A stretch of DNA of 64,000 bases from Streptomyces sp. NBC_01231 (GCA_035999765.1 CP108521.1:5766001-5830000), one strand, 5' to 3'. Positions 51,783-63,277 are shown, numbered from the stretch's first letter. Translations and numbers: made by a program. The notes: generated from the letters alone by a model not told the origin.

Positions 51783-52771
51783 CCACCGTCCTGCTGCGTA
51801 CCGCCGACGAACTGCACGCCCGTGCGCGCGCGGGCCGCCGCGCCGTCGTGATGACCATGGGCGCCCTGCACGAGGGGCACGCCACGCTGATCCGCACCGC
51901 ACGCGAGATCGCCGGACCCGATGGCGAGGTCGTCGTCACGGTCTTCGTGAACCCGCTGCAGTTCGGCGAGGGCGAGGACCTCGACCGCTACCCGCGCACC
52001 CTGGACGCCGACCTCAAGATCGCCGAGGAGTCGGGCGCGGACGTCGTGTTCGCTCCCGCCGTCGACGAGGTCTATCCGGGCGGCGAGCCCCAGGTCCGCG
52101 TCAGCGCCGGACCCATGGGGGAGCGCCTGGAGGGCGGTTCGCGGCCGGGCCACTTCGACGGCATGCTCACCGTCGTCGCCAAGCTGCTCCACCTCACCCG
52201 CCCCGACACGGCGCTCTACGGCCAGAAGGACGCCCAGCAGCTCGCCCTGATCCGCCGGATGGCACGGGACCTGAACTTCGGCATCGAGATCGTCGGCGTG
52301 CCCACCGTGCGCGAGGAGGACGGGCTGGCCCTGTCCAGCCGTAACCGCTTCCTCTCGCCGACGGAGCGCCGCACCGCCCTCGCGCTGTCCCGCGCGCTGT
52401 TCGCGGGCAGTGACCGGCACGCGGCGCAGGAGGCGCTGCGCGCCCGGGCCCGTGAGGTGCCCGCCACGCGTGCGCGTGCCGAGGCGCTGAGCGCCATAGG
52501 GGAGTCCCGGGCCGCCGCCGACACCCACGCCGTCTCCAAAGCCGCCCCGGGTGGCCCCGCGACCGTCCGCGCGGCCGCCCGCCTGATCCTCGACGATGCC
52601 GCCCGCCTGGATCCGCCGCTCGCGCTGGACTACCTGGCGCTCGTCGACCCGTCCGACTTCACCGAGATCGAGGACGACTTCACCGGCGAGGCCGTTCTCG
52701 CCGTCGCCGCCCGGGTCGGGACGACCCGGCTGATCGACAACATTCCCCTCACCTTCGGAGCCGCCTCGTGA
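51779..52771 (+). CDS. panC: pantothenate synthetase
   Basis: The 330-residue enzyme joins pantoate and beta-alanine with ATP. It shows '[17 protein letters not shown]' (HIGH-type), '[25 protein letters not shown]', '[40 protein letters not shown]' and 'SSRNRFLSP' (KMSKS-type). A loop of about 40 residues near 225–265 is longer than in E. coli. Both ends overlap neighbours by four bases (DUF2520 gene and nadB), so all are coupled. Confidence 0.96.
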   Translation: MTTVLLRTADELHARARAGRRAVVMTMGALHEGHATLIRTAREIAGPDGEVVVTVFVNPLQFGEGEDLDRYPRTLDADLKIAEESGADVVFAPAVDEVYPGGEPQVRVSAGPMGERLEGGSRPGHFDGMLTVVAKLLHLTRPDTALYGQKDAQQLALIRRMARDLNFGIEIVGVPTVREEDGLALSSRNRFLSPTERRTALALSRALFAGSDRHAAQEALRARAREVPATRARAEALSAIGESRAAADTHAVSKAAPGGPATVRAAARLILDDAARLDPPLALDYLALVDPSDFTEIEDDFTGEAVLAVAARVGTTRLIDNIPLTFGAAS

Positions 52772-54492
52772 CCAGCACAGGCATACGACTGCACGCCCCC
52801 GCACCCGGGTGGTCCATCGCCGCGGACGTCGTGGTCGTCGGCTCCGGGGTCGCCGGCCTCACCGCGGCCCTGCGCTGCGAGGCAGCGGGCCTGAAGACGG
52901 TCGTCGTCACCAAGGCCCGCCTCGACGACGGCTCCACCCGTTGGGCGCAGGGCGGCATCGCCGCGGCCCTCGGCGAGGGCGACACGCCCGAACAGCACCT
53001 GGACGACACGCTCGTGGCGGGCGTGGGCCTGTGCGACGAGGAGGCCGTACGGATCCTCGTCACCGAGGGCCCGGACGCCGTCCGCCGGCTGATCGAGACG
53101 GGCGCGCACTTCGACGAGTCCGCCGAAGGACGGCTGGCGCTCACCCGCGAGGGCGGGCACCACCGCCGTCGCATCGCGCACGCGGGCGGCGACGCGACCG
53201 GCGCCGAGATCTCCCGGGCGCTCGTCGAGGCAGTACGGGCACGCGGCCTCCGCACGATCGAGAACGCGCTGGTCCTGGACCTGCTCACCGACGCCGACGG
53301 CCGTACCGCCGGCGTCACCCTGCATGTCATGGGCGAGGGCCAGCACGACGGCGTGGGCGCCGTGCACGCGCCCGCGGTCGTCCTCGCGACCGGGGGCATG
53401 GGCCAGGTCTTCTCGGCGACCACCAACCCGTCCGTGTCGACGGGCGACGGCGTGGCACTCGCCCTGCGCGCGGGCGCGGAGGTGTCCGACCTCGAGTTCG
53501 TGCAGTTCCACCCGACCGTGCTGTTCCTGGGCGCGGACGCGGAGGGCCAGCAGCCCCTGGTCTCCGAGGCGGTCCGCGGCGAAGGCGCCCACCTGGTCGA
53601 CGCCGACGGCGTGCGCTTCATGGTCGGCCAGCACGAACTGGCCGAACTCGCACCCCGGGACATCGTCGCCAAGGGCATCACGCGCCGCATGCGGGAGCAG
53701 GACGCCGAGCACATGTTCCTCGACGCCCGGCACTTCGGCGCGGACATGTGGGAGCACCGCTTCCCGACGATCCTGGCCGCCTGCCGCGCCCACGGCATCG
53801 ACCCGGTCCACGAGCCCATCCCGATAGCCCCGGCCGCCCACTACGCCTCCGGCGGCGTCCGCACCGACGAGCTGGGCCGCACCACCGTGCCCGGCCTCTA
53901 CGCGTGCGGTGAGGTCGCCTGCACCGGCGTGCACGGCGCGAACCGGCTCGCGTCGAACTCCCTCCTGGAAGGGCTGGTCTACGCCGAACGCATCGCCGCC
54001 GACATCGTGGCGAGCCGCGCCGTCAACGGTCTCCACGCGCGCGTGCCCGCGCCGGTCGAGCACCCCGAGAAGCCCGCCCACCCCCTGCTCGCCCCGGAGT
54101 CCAGGTTCGCGATCCAGCGGGCCATGACGCGCGGCGCGGGCGTCCTGCGCTCCGCCGAGTCCCTGGCCACCGCCGCGGACGCCCTCCAGCGCCTGCACAC
54201 CGACGCCCGGGACGCCCTCGACGAGAACGGCAAGACCGCCGAGCCGGGCGTCGACACCTGGGAGGCCACCAACCTCCTGTGCGTGGCTCGCGTCCTGGTC
54301 GCCGCCGCGCGCCTGCGCGAGGAGACCCGGGGCTGCCACTGGCGCGAGGACCACGCCGAGCGCGACGACAACACGTGGCGCCGTCACATCGTCGTACGGC
54401 TGAATCCGGACCGCGCACTCGCCGTACACACCACCGATACCGCAGACTTCCCCCCGACCCGGCAGCACCAGCAGCGCCTTCAGGAGCAGTGA
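52768..54492 (+). CDS. nadB: L-aspartate oxidase
   Basis: The 574-residue flavoenzyme makes iminoaspartate for NAD. It has the FAD motif '[17 protein letters not shown]', the succinate-dehydrogenase-like '[14 protein letters not shown]', '[13 protein letters not shown]', '[32 protein letters not shown]' and '[27 protein letters not shown]'. It overlaps panC by four bases at its start. Quinolinate synthase (nadA), its partner, is not in this window. Confidence 0.96.
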   Translation: MTSTGIRLHAPAPGWSIAADVVVVGSGVAGLTAALRCEAAGLKTVVVTKARLDDGSTRWAQGGIAAALGEGDTPEQHLDDTLVAGVGLCDEEAVRILVTEGPDAVRRLIETGAHFDESAEGRLALTREGGHHRRRIAHAGGDATGAEISRALVEAVRARGLRTIENALVLDLLTDADGRTAGVTLHVMGEGQHDGVGAVHAPAVVLATGGMGQVFSATTNPSVSTGDGVALALRAGAEVSDLEFVQFHPTVLFLGADAEGQQPLVSEAVRGEGAHLVDADGVRFMVGQHELAELAPRDIVAKGITRRMREQDAEHMFLDARHFGADMWEHRFPTILAACRAHGIDPVHEPIPIAPAAHYASGGVRTDELGRTTVPGLYACGEVACTGVHGANRLASNSLLEGLVYAERIAADIVASRAVNGLHARVPAPVEHPEKPAHPLLAPESRFAIQRAMTRGAGVLRSAESLATAADALQRLHTDARDALDENGKTAEPGVDTWEATNLLCVARVLVAAARLREETRGCHWREDHAERDDNTWRRHIVVRLNPDRALAVHTTDTADFPPTRQHQQRLQEQ

Positions 54493-54497
54493 CAGAA

Positions 54498-55484
54498 GTG
54501 AGCACCCCCGACCTTCCCCTCGCCCAGAGCGGCGGCTGCGGCGACGGCTGTGCCTGTGGCGCCGACGCCGGCGCCGACGGCGAGGAGTACCTGGAGTGCG
54601 GGCTCGACCCCGCGCTCGCCCAGCTCCTGGCCGACGCGGGACTCGACCCCGTGGAGGTCGAGGACATCGCCAACGTCGCCATCCAGGAGGACCTCGACCA
54701 CGGCGTGGACGTGACGACCGTCGCGACCATCCCCGAGGACGCCGTCGCCACCGCCGACTTCACCGCCCGCGAGGCCGGCGTGGTGGCGGGGCTGCGGGTC
54801 GCCGAGGCCGTCGTCTCGGTGGTCTGTACGGACGAGTTCGAGGTCGAGCGGCACGTGGAGGACGGCGACCGCGTCGAGGCAGGGCAGAAGCTCCTGTCGG
54901 TCACCACGCGTACCCGTGACCTCCTGACCGCCGAACGCAGCGCGCTGAACCTCCTGTGCCGTCTGTCGGGCATCGCGACCGCCACGCGCGCGTGGACGGA
55001 CGCCCTGGAGGGCACCAAGGCGAGGGTGCGCGACACCCGCAAGACCACGCCGGGCCTGCGCTCCCTGGAGAAGTACGCGGTGCGCTGCGGCGGAGGCGTC
55101 AACCACCGCATGTCGCTGTCCGACGCGGCCCTCGTCAAGGACAACCACGTGGTCGCCGCGGGCGGCGTCGCACAGGCCTTCAAGTCCGTACGGGAGGCCT
55201 TCCCCGAGGTGCCGATCGAGGTCGAGGTCGACACCCTGCACCAGCTGCGCGAGGTCGTGGACGCGGGCGCCGACCTGATCCTGCTGGACAACTTCACCCC
55301 GGGCGAGTGCGAGGAGGCGGTGGCCGTGGTGCACGGCCGCGCCGCCCTGGAGGCCTCCGGCCGGCTCACCCTCGGCAACGCCAGGACCTATGCGGACACC
55401 GGCGTCGACTACCTCGCCGTAGGGGCCCTCACCCACTCCTCGCCGATCCTGGACATCGGCCTGGACCTGCGCGAGGCGGAGTAG
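54498..55484 (+). CDS. nadC: nicotinate-nucleotide pyrophosphorylase (QAPRTase)
   Basis: The 328-residue enzyme turns quinolinate and PRPP into nicotinate mononucleotide. Family motifs: 'VAIQEDLDHGVDVTTVATIPED', 'RTRDLLTAERSALNLLCRLSGIATATR', 'RDTRKTTPGLRSLEKYAVRCGGGVNHR' and 'LILLDNFTPGECEEAVAV'. Residues 1–40 are an extension before the usual start with Cys at 14, 18, 20 and 34, in a Gly/Asp/Glu-rich setting. The GTG at 54498 has AGGAG 11 bases upstream; the GTG at 54489, overlapping the nadB stop, is possible. It belongs to the panC–nadB–nadC–coaX unit. Confidence 0.95.
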   Translation: MSTPDLPLAQSGGCGDGCACGADAGADGEEYLECGLDPALAQLLADAGLDPVEVEDIANVAIQEDLDHGVDVTTVATIPEDAVATADFTAREAGVVAGLRVAEAVVSVVCTDEFEVERHVEDGDRVEAGQKLLSVTTRTRDLLTAERSALNLLCRLSGIATATRAWTDALEGTKARVRDTRKTTPGLRSLEKYAVRCGGGVNHRMSLSDAALVKDNHVVAAGGVAQAFKSVREAFPEVPIEVEVDTLHQLREVVDAGADLILLDNFTPGECEEAVAVVHGRAALEASGRLTLGNARTYADTGVDYLAVGALTHSSPILDIGLDLREAE

Positions 55485-55489
55485 TCGCC

Positions 55490-56287
55490 ATGCTCCTCAC
55501 GATCGACGTGGGCAACACGCACACGGTTCTGGGCCTGTTCGACGGCGAGGACATCGTCGAGCACTGGCGGATCTCGACGGACGCCCGCCGCACCGCCGAC
55601 GAGCTGGCGGTGCTCCTGCAGGGCCTCATGGGCATGCACCCGCTCCTCGGCGACGAGCTGGGGGACGGCATCGACGGCATCGCGATCTGCGCGACCGTGC
55701 CGTCCGTGCTGCACGAGCTGCGCGAGGTGACACGGCGCTACTACGGCGACGTGTCCGCGGTCCTCGTCGAACCCGGTGTCAAGACGGGCGTGCCGATCCT
55801 GACCGACAACCCCAAGGAGGTCGGCGCGGACCGGATCATCAACGCGGTGGCCGCCGTCGAGCTGTACGGCGGGCCCGCCATCGTCGTGGACTTCGGTACG
55901 GCGACGACCTTCGACGCGGTGTCCGCGCGCGGGGAGTACGTCGGCGGTGTCATCGCGCCCGGTATCGAGATCTCCGTGGAGGCCCTCGGTGTGAAGGGGG
56001 CGCAGCTGCGGAAGATCGAGGTGGCGCGACCGCGGAGCGTGATCGGCAAGAACACGGTCGAGGCGATGCAGGCCGGGATCATCTACGGGTTCGCGGGCCA
56101 GGTCGACGGTGTGGTGAGCCGGATGGCGCGGGAGCTGGCGGACGATCCGGAGGACGTGACGGTCATCGCGACGGGTGGGCTCGCGCCCATGGTGCTCGGG
56201 GAGTCCTCGGTGATCGACGAGCACGAGCCGTGGCTGACGCTGATCGGCCTGCGGATGGTGTACGAGCGGAACGTGTCGCGGCTGTGA
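55490..56287 (+). CDS. coaX: type III pantothenate kinase
   Basis: The 265-residue kinase of the ASKHA fold starts 'MLLTIDVGNTHTVLGLFDGE' (phosphate motif 1), has 'GADRIINAVAAVELYGGPAIVVDFGTATTFDAVSARGEYVGGVIAPGI' (catalytic Asp in GADR) and 'VTVIATGGLAPMV' (adenosine). It catalyses the first step from pantothenate to coenzyme A. It follows nadC by five bases, ending the operon. Having panC and coaX on one transcript with nadB and nadC couples CoA and NAD supply. Confidence 0.96.
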   Translation: MLLTIDVGNTHTVLGLFDGEDIVEHWRISTDARRTADELAVLLQGLMGMHPLLGDELGDGIDGIAICATVPSVLHELREVTRRYYGDVSAVLVEPGVKTGVPILTDNPKEVGADRIINAVAAVELYGGPAIVVDFGTATTFDAVSARGEYVGGVIAPGIEISVEALGVKGAQLRKIEVARPRSVIGKNTVEAMQAGIIYGFAGQVDGVVSRMARELADDPEDVTVIATGGLAPMVLGESSVIDEHEPWLTLIGLRMVYERNVSRL

Positions 56288-56353
56288 TCTGCGGCGCGAG
56301 GCCGGCGCACCTTCGCGACCGGGTCGGCCTCGCGCCGCGGCCGTGCGTCCCGG

Positions 56354-56394
56354 GTGCACCTCGCGTGCACCTCGCGTGCACCTCGCGTGCACCC
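56354..56394. repeat. 11-bp tandem repeat, 3.7 copies
   Basis: GTGCACCTCGC is repeated three times without change and then as GTGCACCC. It lies after coaX, before the next promoter. It contains the palindrome GTGCAC in each unit. Confidence 0.85.
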
Positions 56395-56493
56395 GATCCG
56401 AGGGCTTGAGCCGCACGTCCGGGTGGGTGGCGGCAGGCGCCACACCCGGCGCCCTTATGTCGAATTTGTCTGATTAGCGCGTATCGTCGCCGC

Positions 56494-57279
56494 ATGCCCA
56501 CGCCATACGGATCCCGCGGCGGCATGGCGTTCGGTGTGGAGGAGCTGCGTGTGCTCCGCCGCGCTCTCGCCCTCGCCATCCACCCCACGCCCGCCCCGGC
56601 CGAGGACGTCCAGGACTGTCTCCGCCTAGCCGAGTCCCTCGACGAGGCGACGCGCGAAGGTGCCCGGCTGCGTGCCTTCCTGGTGGCCGACCTCGCCCGG
56701 TACCGCGCCGCCCTCCCCGGCACCGCCGCCGGCTATCTCACGCTCCTGGAGGAGGCATTGGCCGCCGGATACCGCCCGGACCCCGACGACCTGGCCGCCC
56801 TCCGCGCCCTGCGCGGCAACCCCGTCGCGGCCCTCCTCCTCGACCGCTGCCAGGCGCTGGCCGAACAGGACGCAGGCGCCCCTTCGGCCCCTGGCGCCGC
56901 CCGCCCGGCCGCCGCGGACACCCCGACCGTCCCCGCCTCCCGTACGCGCCTCCTGGCACTCCCCGGAGGCCGTTCCGCCGTCACCGGGCACCCGGCCGGA
57001 CGCGGAGTCGCGGAAGGGGCCGAGAATCACCCGAAAGCCTCCTCCAGGGTTCTTTCCGCGGGCGCCGCCGACGATGCGGCCAAGGGCCCGGCCAGGGACC
57101 CCGACCGAAAGCCCCCGCAGAAGCCCGCCGAGCGGCCCGAGCGGCCCGCCACCCCCAGGCCGGCGTCCCCCGCCGCGCCGAAGCCGTCCCGCCCCATCCC
57201 CACCCCCGGCGAGGTCTTCCCCCGTCGCAAACCGACCAGCCCGCCCGCGGATCCCCCGCAGCAACGGGCCGCGGGCTGA
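56494..57279 (+). CDS. hypothetical protein with helical N-terminus and Pro-rich tail
   Basis: Residues 1–130 of 261 form a helical domain ('GVEELRVLRRALALAIHPTPAPAEDVQDCLRLAESLDEATREGARLRAFLVADLARYRAALPG'-type), then from residue 135 a Pro/Ala/Arg-rich tail that looks disordered. There is no membrane segment or signal peptide. The upstream region contains ATTTGTCTGATTAGCG, a plausible promoter core. It is conserved as a gene between coaX and the small membrane-protein gene in streptomycetes as I recall, but no function is known to me. Confidence 0.8.
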   Translation: MPTPYGSRGGMAFGVEELRVLRRALALAIHPTPAPAEDVQDCLRLAESLDEATREGARLRAFLVADLARYRAALPGTAAGYLTLLEEALAAGYRPDPDDLAALRALRGNPVAALLLDRCQALAEQDAGAPSAPGAARPAAADTPTVPASRTRLLALPGGRSAVTGHPAGRGVAEGAENHPKASSRVLSAGAADDAAKGPARDPDRKPPQKPAERPERPATPRPASPAAPKPSRPIPTPGEVFPRRKPTSPPADPPQQRAAG

Positions 57280-57373
57280 GACGTCCGCCGACGCCCTGGT
57301 TCCGGGGGACGCTCCGCCCCACTTCGCCCCACCCCGCCCCGAGCGCCCCCCGGCCCGTGGCTACTCTGGACAC

Positions 57374-57553
57374 ATGGACTACGTCTCCGCGCTCGTGCCG
57401 CCGGTCGTCATGGCCGTGTTCTTCATCGGCCTGATCAGGGTGATCGTGAAGACCCAGGGCGGGGCCAACAAGGCCAAGGAGGACGCCGCCGTCGACGCGG
57501 CCCTCGCGCGCGCCGAGAGCGCCCGTCAGCGCTCCGCGAGCAGCGACGCCTGA
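57374..57553 (+). CDS. small single-pass membrane protein
   Basis: The 59-residue product has one membrane segment (residues 5–25, 'SALVPPVVMAVFFIGLIRVIV'), then a charged helix 'AKEDAAVDAALARAESARQ'. The start at 57374 fits the hydrophobic segment. Such miniproteins often serve as helpers of larger membrane complexes; nothing more can be said. Confidence 0.8.
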   Translation: MDYVSALVPPVVMAVFFIGLIRVIVKTQGGANKAKEDAAVDAALARAESARQRSASSDA

Positions 57554-57728
57554 GCGGTGGCGGTACGGGGGTGACGGCCGTGGCGGTCACCCTGCCCGCT
57601 TCCGACGGTGCGCCGTGGGCGTAGGACTCCGGACTTTCCCGAGTCTTGCGCCCTTTTTGCGCTTGTTTGCTGCTGAAAGCGCACGTCCGTCAGGCCGATT
57701 CCGAGATCTCCCACTATTGTGCTGAACT

Positions 57729-58172
57729 GTGCCTCGCCCATTGGGAGAACTCGAAGACGCGGTCATGACGCGGGTGTGGAAGTGGAACCGCCCGGTCACC
57801 GTTCGAGAAGTCCTGGAAGATCTTCAGCAGGAACGGTCCATCGCATACACCACGGTGATGACTGTCCTGGACAATCTCCATCAGAAGGGCTGGGTGCGCC
57901 GGGAGGCGGAAGCCCGCGCCTATCGATATGAGGCGGTCTCCACCCGAGCCGCGTACGCCGCGGCGCTGATGAACGACGCCTGGTCCCAGAGTGACAACCC
58001 GGCCGCGGCTCTCGTCGCGTTCTTCGGCATGATGAGCGACGAACAGCGGCATGCCCTGCGCGATGCCGTGCGCATGGTCCAGGGCCCGGAATCATCCGAA
58101 GCCCCTCCCGACGCACCGCCCGATACCACCGGGACGAACCCCGGCTCTGCGCCGGAGGGTGACGGGCGATAG
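57729..58172 (+). CDS. BlaI/MecI/CopY-family transcriptional regulator
   Basis: The 147-residue protein has the BlaI winged helix: 'LGELEDAVMTRVWKWNRPVTVREVLEDLQQERSIAYTTVMTVLDNLHQKGWVRREAEARAYRYEAV' in short order of its helices, then a dimerisation helix and a Pro-rich tail. In Staphylococcus BlaI is cut by a BlaR1 sensor protease; no BlaR1 gene lies here. The GTG at 57729 has no ribosome binding site, but TATTGT at 57714–57719 could be a -10 giving a leaderless mRNA. Confidence 0.92.
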   Translation: MPRPLGELEDAVMTRVWKWNRPVTVREVLEDLQQERSIAYTTVMTVLDNLHQKGWVRREAEARAYRYEAVSTRAAYAAALMNDAWSQSDNPAAALVAFFGMMSDEQRHALRDAVRMVQGPESSEAPPDAPPDTTGTNPGSAPEGDGR

Positions 58173-58181
58173 CGTCCGCTC

Positions 58182-58742
58182 ATGTCAGCAGAGAGCTCAG
58201 CGGAGAGTCCGTCCGCGGAGAGTCCCGTAGTCACCGCAAAAGCCATCACCGTCCGGCGGGCCCGCACCGGCGATGTCCCGGCCGTGCGTCGTCTCCTTGA
58301 CGCGTACGTCCGTGGCCGCATCCTGCTCGACAAAGCGACGGTGACCCTTTACGAGGACATCCAGGAGTTCTGGGTCGCCGAACGGGACGACAACGCCGAG
58401 GTCGTCGGCTGTGGTGCCCTTCATGTGATGTGGGAAGACCTCGCGGAAGTCCGCACTCTCGCGGTGAAGGACGGACTGAAGGGTGCCGGTGTCGGCCATC
58501 AGTTGCTGGAGAAGTTGCTGCACACCGCGCGCTGGCTCGGCGTTCGTCGCGTTTTCTGTCTGACCTTCGAAGTGGACTTCTTCGGCAAGCACGGCTTCGT
58601 CGAGATCGGTGAGACGCCCGTCGACACCGATGTCTACGCGGAGCTCCTGCGTTCCTATGACGAAGGCGTGGCGGAGTTCCTCGGTCTCGAACGGGTGAAA
58701 CCGAACACCTTGGGCAACAGCCGCATGCTTCTGCATCTGTGA
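58182..58742 (+). CDS. GNAT acetyltransferase, N-acetylglutamate synthase-like
   Basis: The 186-residue protein is a GNAT enzyme of the short ArgA type found in actinobacteria: 'ITVRRARTGDVPAVRRLLDAYVRGRILLDK', 'EFWVAERDDNAEVVGCGALHVMWEDLAEVRTLAVKDGLKGAGVGHQLLEKLL' (acetyl-CoA loop) and 'VFCLTFEVDFFGKHGFVEIGETPV'. It makes N-acetylglutamate for arginine synthesis. It starts nine bases after the BlaI-type gene. Confidence 0.9.
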   Translation: MSAESSAESPSAESPVVTAKAITVRRARTGDVPAVRRLLDAYVRGRILLDKATVTLYEDIQEFWVAERDDNAEVVGCGALHVMWEDLAEVRTLAVKDGLKGAGVGHQLLEKLLHTARWLGVRRVFCLTFEVDFFGKHGFVEIGETPVDTDVYAELLRSYDEGVAEFLGLERVKPNTLGNSRMLLHL

Positions 58743-59003
58743 TCGCCAAGGCATGACATGGGGCGCCAAGGTCAGATGGGGAGAACCTATTCCGTCCGGG
58801 TCGGGCCCTGCCCAGGTTCCCTATGTCCGAAACGCACATGTTTCCGGACTGGAGGAGGTCGGTCGATCCCGCCCTAGGGTTTGTGTTTTTCCAGCAAAAG
58901 CGGTTTGCTTTCCGACGTACTGCAGTACTGCATATAACAAGGGACGGCGAAACGGCGGATGCCGCAGGCCCCGGCCCTCAAGTTATGGATGAAAGGAAAT
59001 CCG
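58743..59003 (+). promoter_or_regulatory. lsr2 upstream region with palindrome GTACTGCAGTAC
   Basis: This 261-base stretch has no gene. It is richer in A/T than its surroundings. A perfect 12-bp palindrome GTACTGCAGTAC lies at 58917–58928, followed by TATAAC at 58933–58938, a good -10. That would give a leader of about 60 bases. The palindrome between -35 and -10 is the natural place for a repressor. Confidence 0.6.
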
Positions 59004-59339
59004 GTGGCACAGAAGGTTCAGGTCCTTCTTGTCGATGACATCGACGGCGGCGAGGCGGACGAGACCGTCACGTTCGCGTTGGACGGCAAGACCTACGAGA
59101 TCGATCTCACGACCACCAATGCGGACAAGCTGCGTGGTCTTCTTGAGCCTTACGTGAAGGGCGGTCGCCGCACTGGGGGCCGTGCTTCGGGTGGACGCGG
59201 AAAGGCGCGTGCCGCTTCTGGTGGCAGCCAGGACACCGCGCAGATCCGCGCTTGGGCGAAGGAGAACGGTTACGAGGTCAATGACCGCGGCCGCGTTCCG
59301 CAGTCCATTCGCGAGGCTTACGAGAAGGCCAACGGCTGA
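59004..59339 (+). CDS. lsr2: Lsr2 nucleoid-associated protein
   Basis: The 111-residue protein is Lsr2, the H-NS-like silencer of A/T-rich DNA in actinobacteria. Residues 1–55 form the dimerising domain ('VQVLLVDDIDGGEADETVTFALDGKTYEIDL'); after a basic Gly/Arg linker, the C-terminal domain ends 'IRAWAKENGYEVNDRGRVPQSIREAYEKANG' with the R-G-R minor-groove motif. The GTG at 59004 follows AAAGGA. The gene lies upstream of clpC, as in other streptomycetes. Confidence 0.97.
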   Translation: MAQKVQVLLVDDIDGGEADETVTFALDGKTYEIDLTTTNADKLRGLLEPYVKGGRRTGGRASGGRGKARAASGGSQDTAQIRAWAKENGYEVNDRGRVPQSIREAYEKANG

Positions 59340-59386
59340 TCGAGGTATCCGGCTCGGCGCGGATCCGGCCCGAATCGGTGCCTGGC

Positions 59387-60295
59387 TCAGTGCCGGGCCC
59401 GGGGGACGGCCGGCGGCCGGGCGCCCGCCTGTCGCAGTCGCAGGCGGTGACACTGGGTCGCCACGGTGCTCAGAACGCGTACGAGATCGGGGGTGCCCCC
59501 ACCGCCCCCCATGGCCGACAGTGTCGGCAGCGAGGCCTCGACCTCGCACCCGGGCTCGGGGGGCCGCACCCACACGGCGGCCCTCTGCACGGCCTCGACG
59601 CGGCCCTGCGGGAGCGAGCGGAGCCCCGGAGGTCCCGGGGGAGCGGGCAGCAGCGGACCGGCTTCGCGGAGCAGGCGTGTCATCACCGTCTGCTCGGTCC
59701 CATAGAGGACTGTCTCCCCGGGTTCGTGCGTCAGCCCTTTCAGTACCTGGTGCCCCGGCTCGTGCGACGGCCCCGCTTGTGCGGTTTGTGCGATGCACCC
59801 CGGCTCGTTCGTCGGCCCCGCCTGTGCCCGGTGCCCCGTGTCGTGCGGCAGACCCGCCCACACCGCGCGCCCCGGCTCCGGCGGCGCGGGCGCGTCCAGC
59901 ACTCCTCCCTCGCCGATCATCGTGAGGTCGAGCGGCAGCGTGCCCCACTCCAGCCAGTCCAGTACGCCGGGCACCTCCTCCGCAGCGCCCGCGGCCACCA
60001 GGAGCCGCATCCGGCCGCCCTGCAGGGTCACAGGGGACCCCGCGACCAGGTGGCGCAGGGCCGCCCGTCCCGCCTCGGCCGGCACATCCAGAACGTCGAA
60101 GCGCAGACCCACCGAGAGCTGCACCGGGGCCCCGGGGATGCGCAAAGTTCCGGGCGGCGGGGGCGACGCGGGCACTGTCCGCCAGCCCAGTACGTTCTCG
60201 TACCACCGGCGGGTCCGGTCGCTCGGATCGAGAGGTCGACGAGGGAGCGGGACCGTGGGGGATCCGGTGGTGACCGGGGGGAGGCTGCCAACCAT
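59387..60295 (-). CDS. hypothetical protein with internal EPG repeats
   Basis: The 302-residue protein starts 'MVGSLPPVTTGSPTVPLPRRP' and has a conserved-looking core with 'TRRWYENVLGWRTVP' and 'VGLRFDVLDVPAEAGRAALRHL'. The middle (residues 165–225) consists of degenerate copies of a 13–15-residue unit (A-G-P-x-x-E-P-G-x-x), four to five times. The end is 'VRVLSTVATQCHRLRLRQAG'. I recall that a gene of this kind sits between lsr2 and clpC in Streptomyces, but I know no function. The start at 60295 is chosen by the conserved-looking N-terminus. Confidence 0.75.
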   Translation of the reverse strand: MVGSLPPVTTGSPTVPLPRRPLDPSDRTRRWYENVLGWRTVPASPPPPGTLRIPGAPVQLSVGLRFDVLDVPAEAGRAALRHLVAGSPVTLQGGRMRLLVAAGAAEEVPGVLDWLEWGTLPLDLTMIGEGGVLDAPAPPEPGRAVWAGLPHDTGHRAQAGPTNEPGCIAQTAQAGPSHEPGHQVLKGLTHEPGETVLYGTEQTVMTRLLREAGPLLPAPPGPPGLRSLPQGRVEAVQRAAVWVRPPEPGCEVEASLPTLSAMGGGGGTPDLVRVLSTVATQCHRLRLRQAGARPPAVPRARH

Positions 60296-60400
60296 GCCAA
60301 GTGCAACAGTCGAAGCGGCGCACAAGTTACGTTGCGTGCCTTTCCGTGCGCCAAGAGTGCTCGATCTGGGGCGCGCGAAGGAGCGGGGAGACACGAGGTT

Positions 60401-60414
60401 GTTCGCCCATAGCG
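60401..60414 (+). promoter_or_regulatory. ClgR-type box 1 (GTTCGC-N5-GCG)
   Basis: GTTCGC, five bases, GCG; the right side extends to GCGAAC at 60417–60422 so the whole is an inverted repeat. The pattern agrees with the ClgR consensus known for Streptomyces and Corynebacterium. Confidence 0.6.
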
Positions 60415-60508
60415 GAGCGAACCGGTGCCTGCGGCATGGAGTGTGTCAGTCCCAGCGGGTAAGACATCCCTAGTGGGAGGGGGCGACACGCAGAACAGGG
60501 CGTCTCAC

Positions 60509-60522
60509 GTTCGCCATCGGCG
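60509..60522 (+). promoter_or_regulatory. ClgR-type box 2 (GTTCGC-N5-GCG)
   Basis: A second GTTCGC-N5-GCG, 108 bp after the first and about 200 bases before clpC. ClgR is the known activator of clp and lon genes in Streptomyces. Confidence 0.6.
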
Positions 60523-60726
60523 TACTGATGGTGAGGGTAACTGCCTGGCCTGCGGGAACATCGTCTCGCACCATCGGGTTGGAGCAGATGTCGGCGTTCG
60601 GGGTCAGGAGGCCATCGACGGTGTCGGCAGTTGGAATGAGCGGTCCCCGCTTGCGGGACTAAGCTGCGGAAGGACAGGGAGGGGAAGTTCCCCCCACTGC
60701 CTGACCGCTCTGAGGAGCGATTAACG

Positions 60727-63255
<2,529 letters not shown>

Positions 63256-63277
63256 GCCTCACGGCCCTGGGCCGGAG

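Larger units (their letters stand above)
60296..60726 (+). promoter_or_regulatory. clpC upstream region
   Basis: No gene is visible in this 431-base stretch. It contains the two ClgR-type boxes at 60401 and 60509, and a small hairpin (GTCCC...GGGAC, 60643–60659) in what should be the clpC leader. GAGGAG lies before the ATG. Confidence 0.55.
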
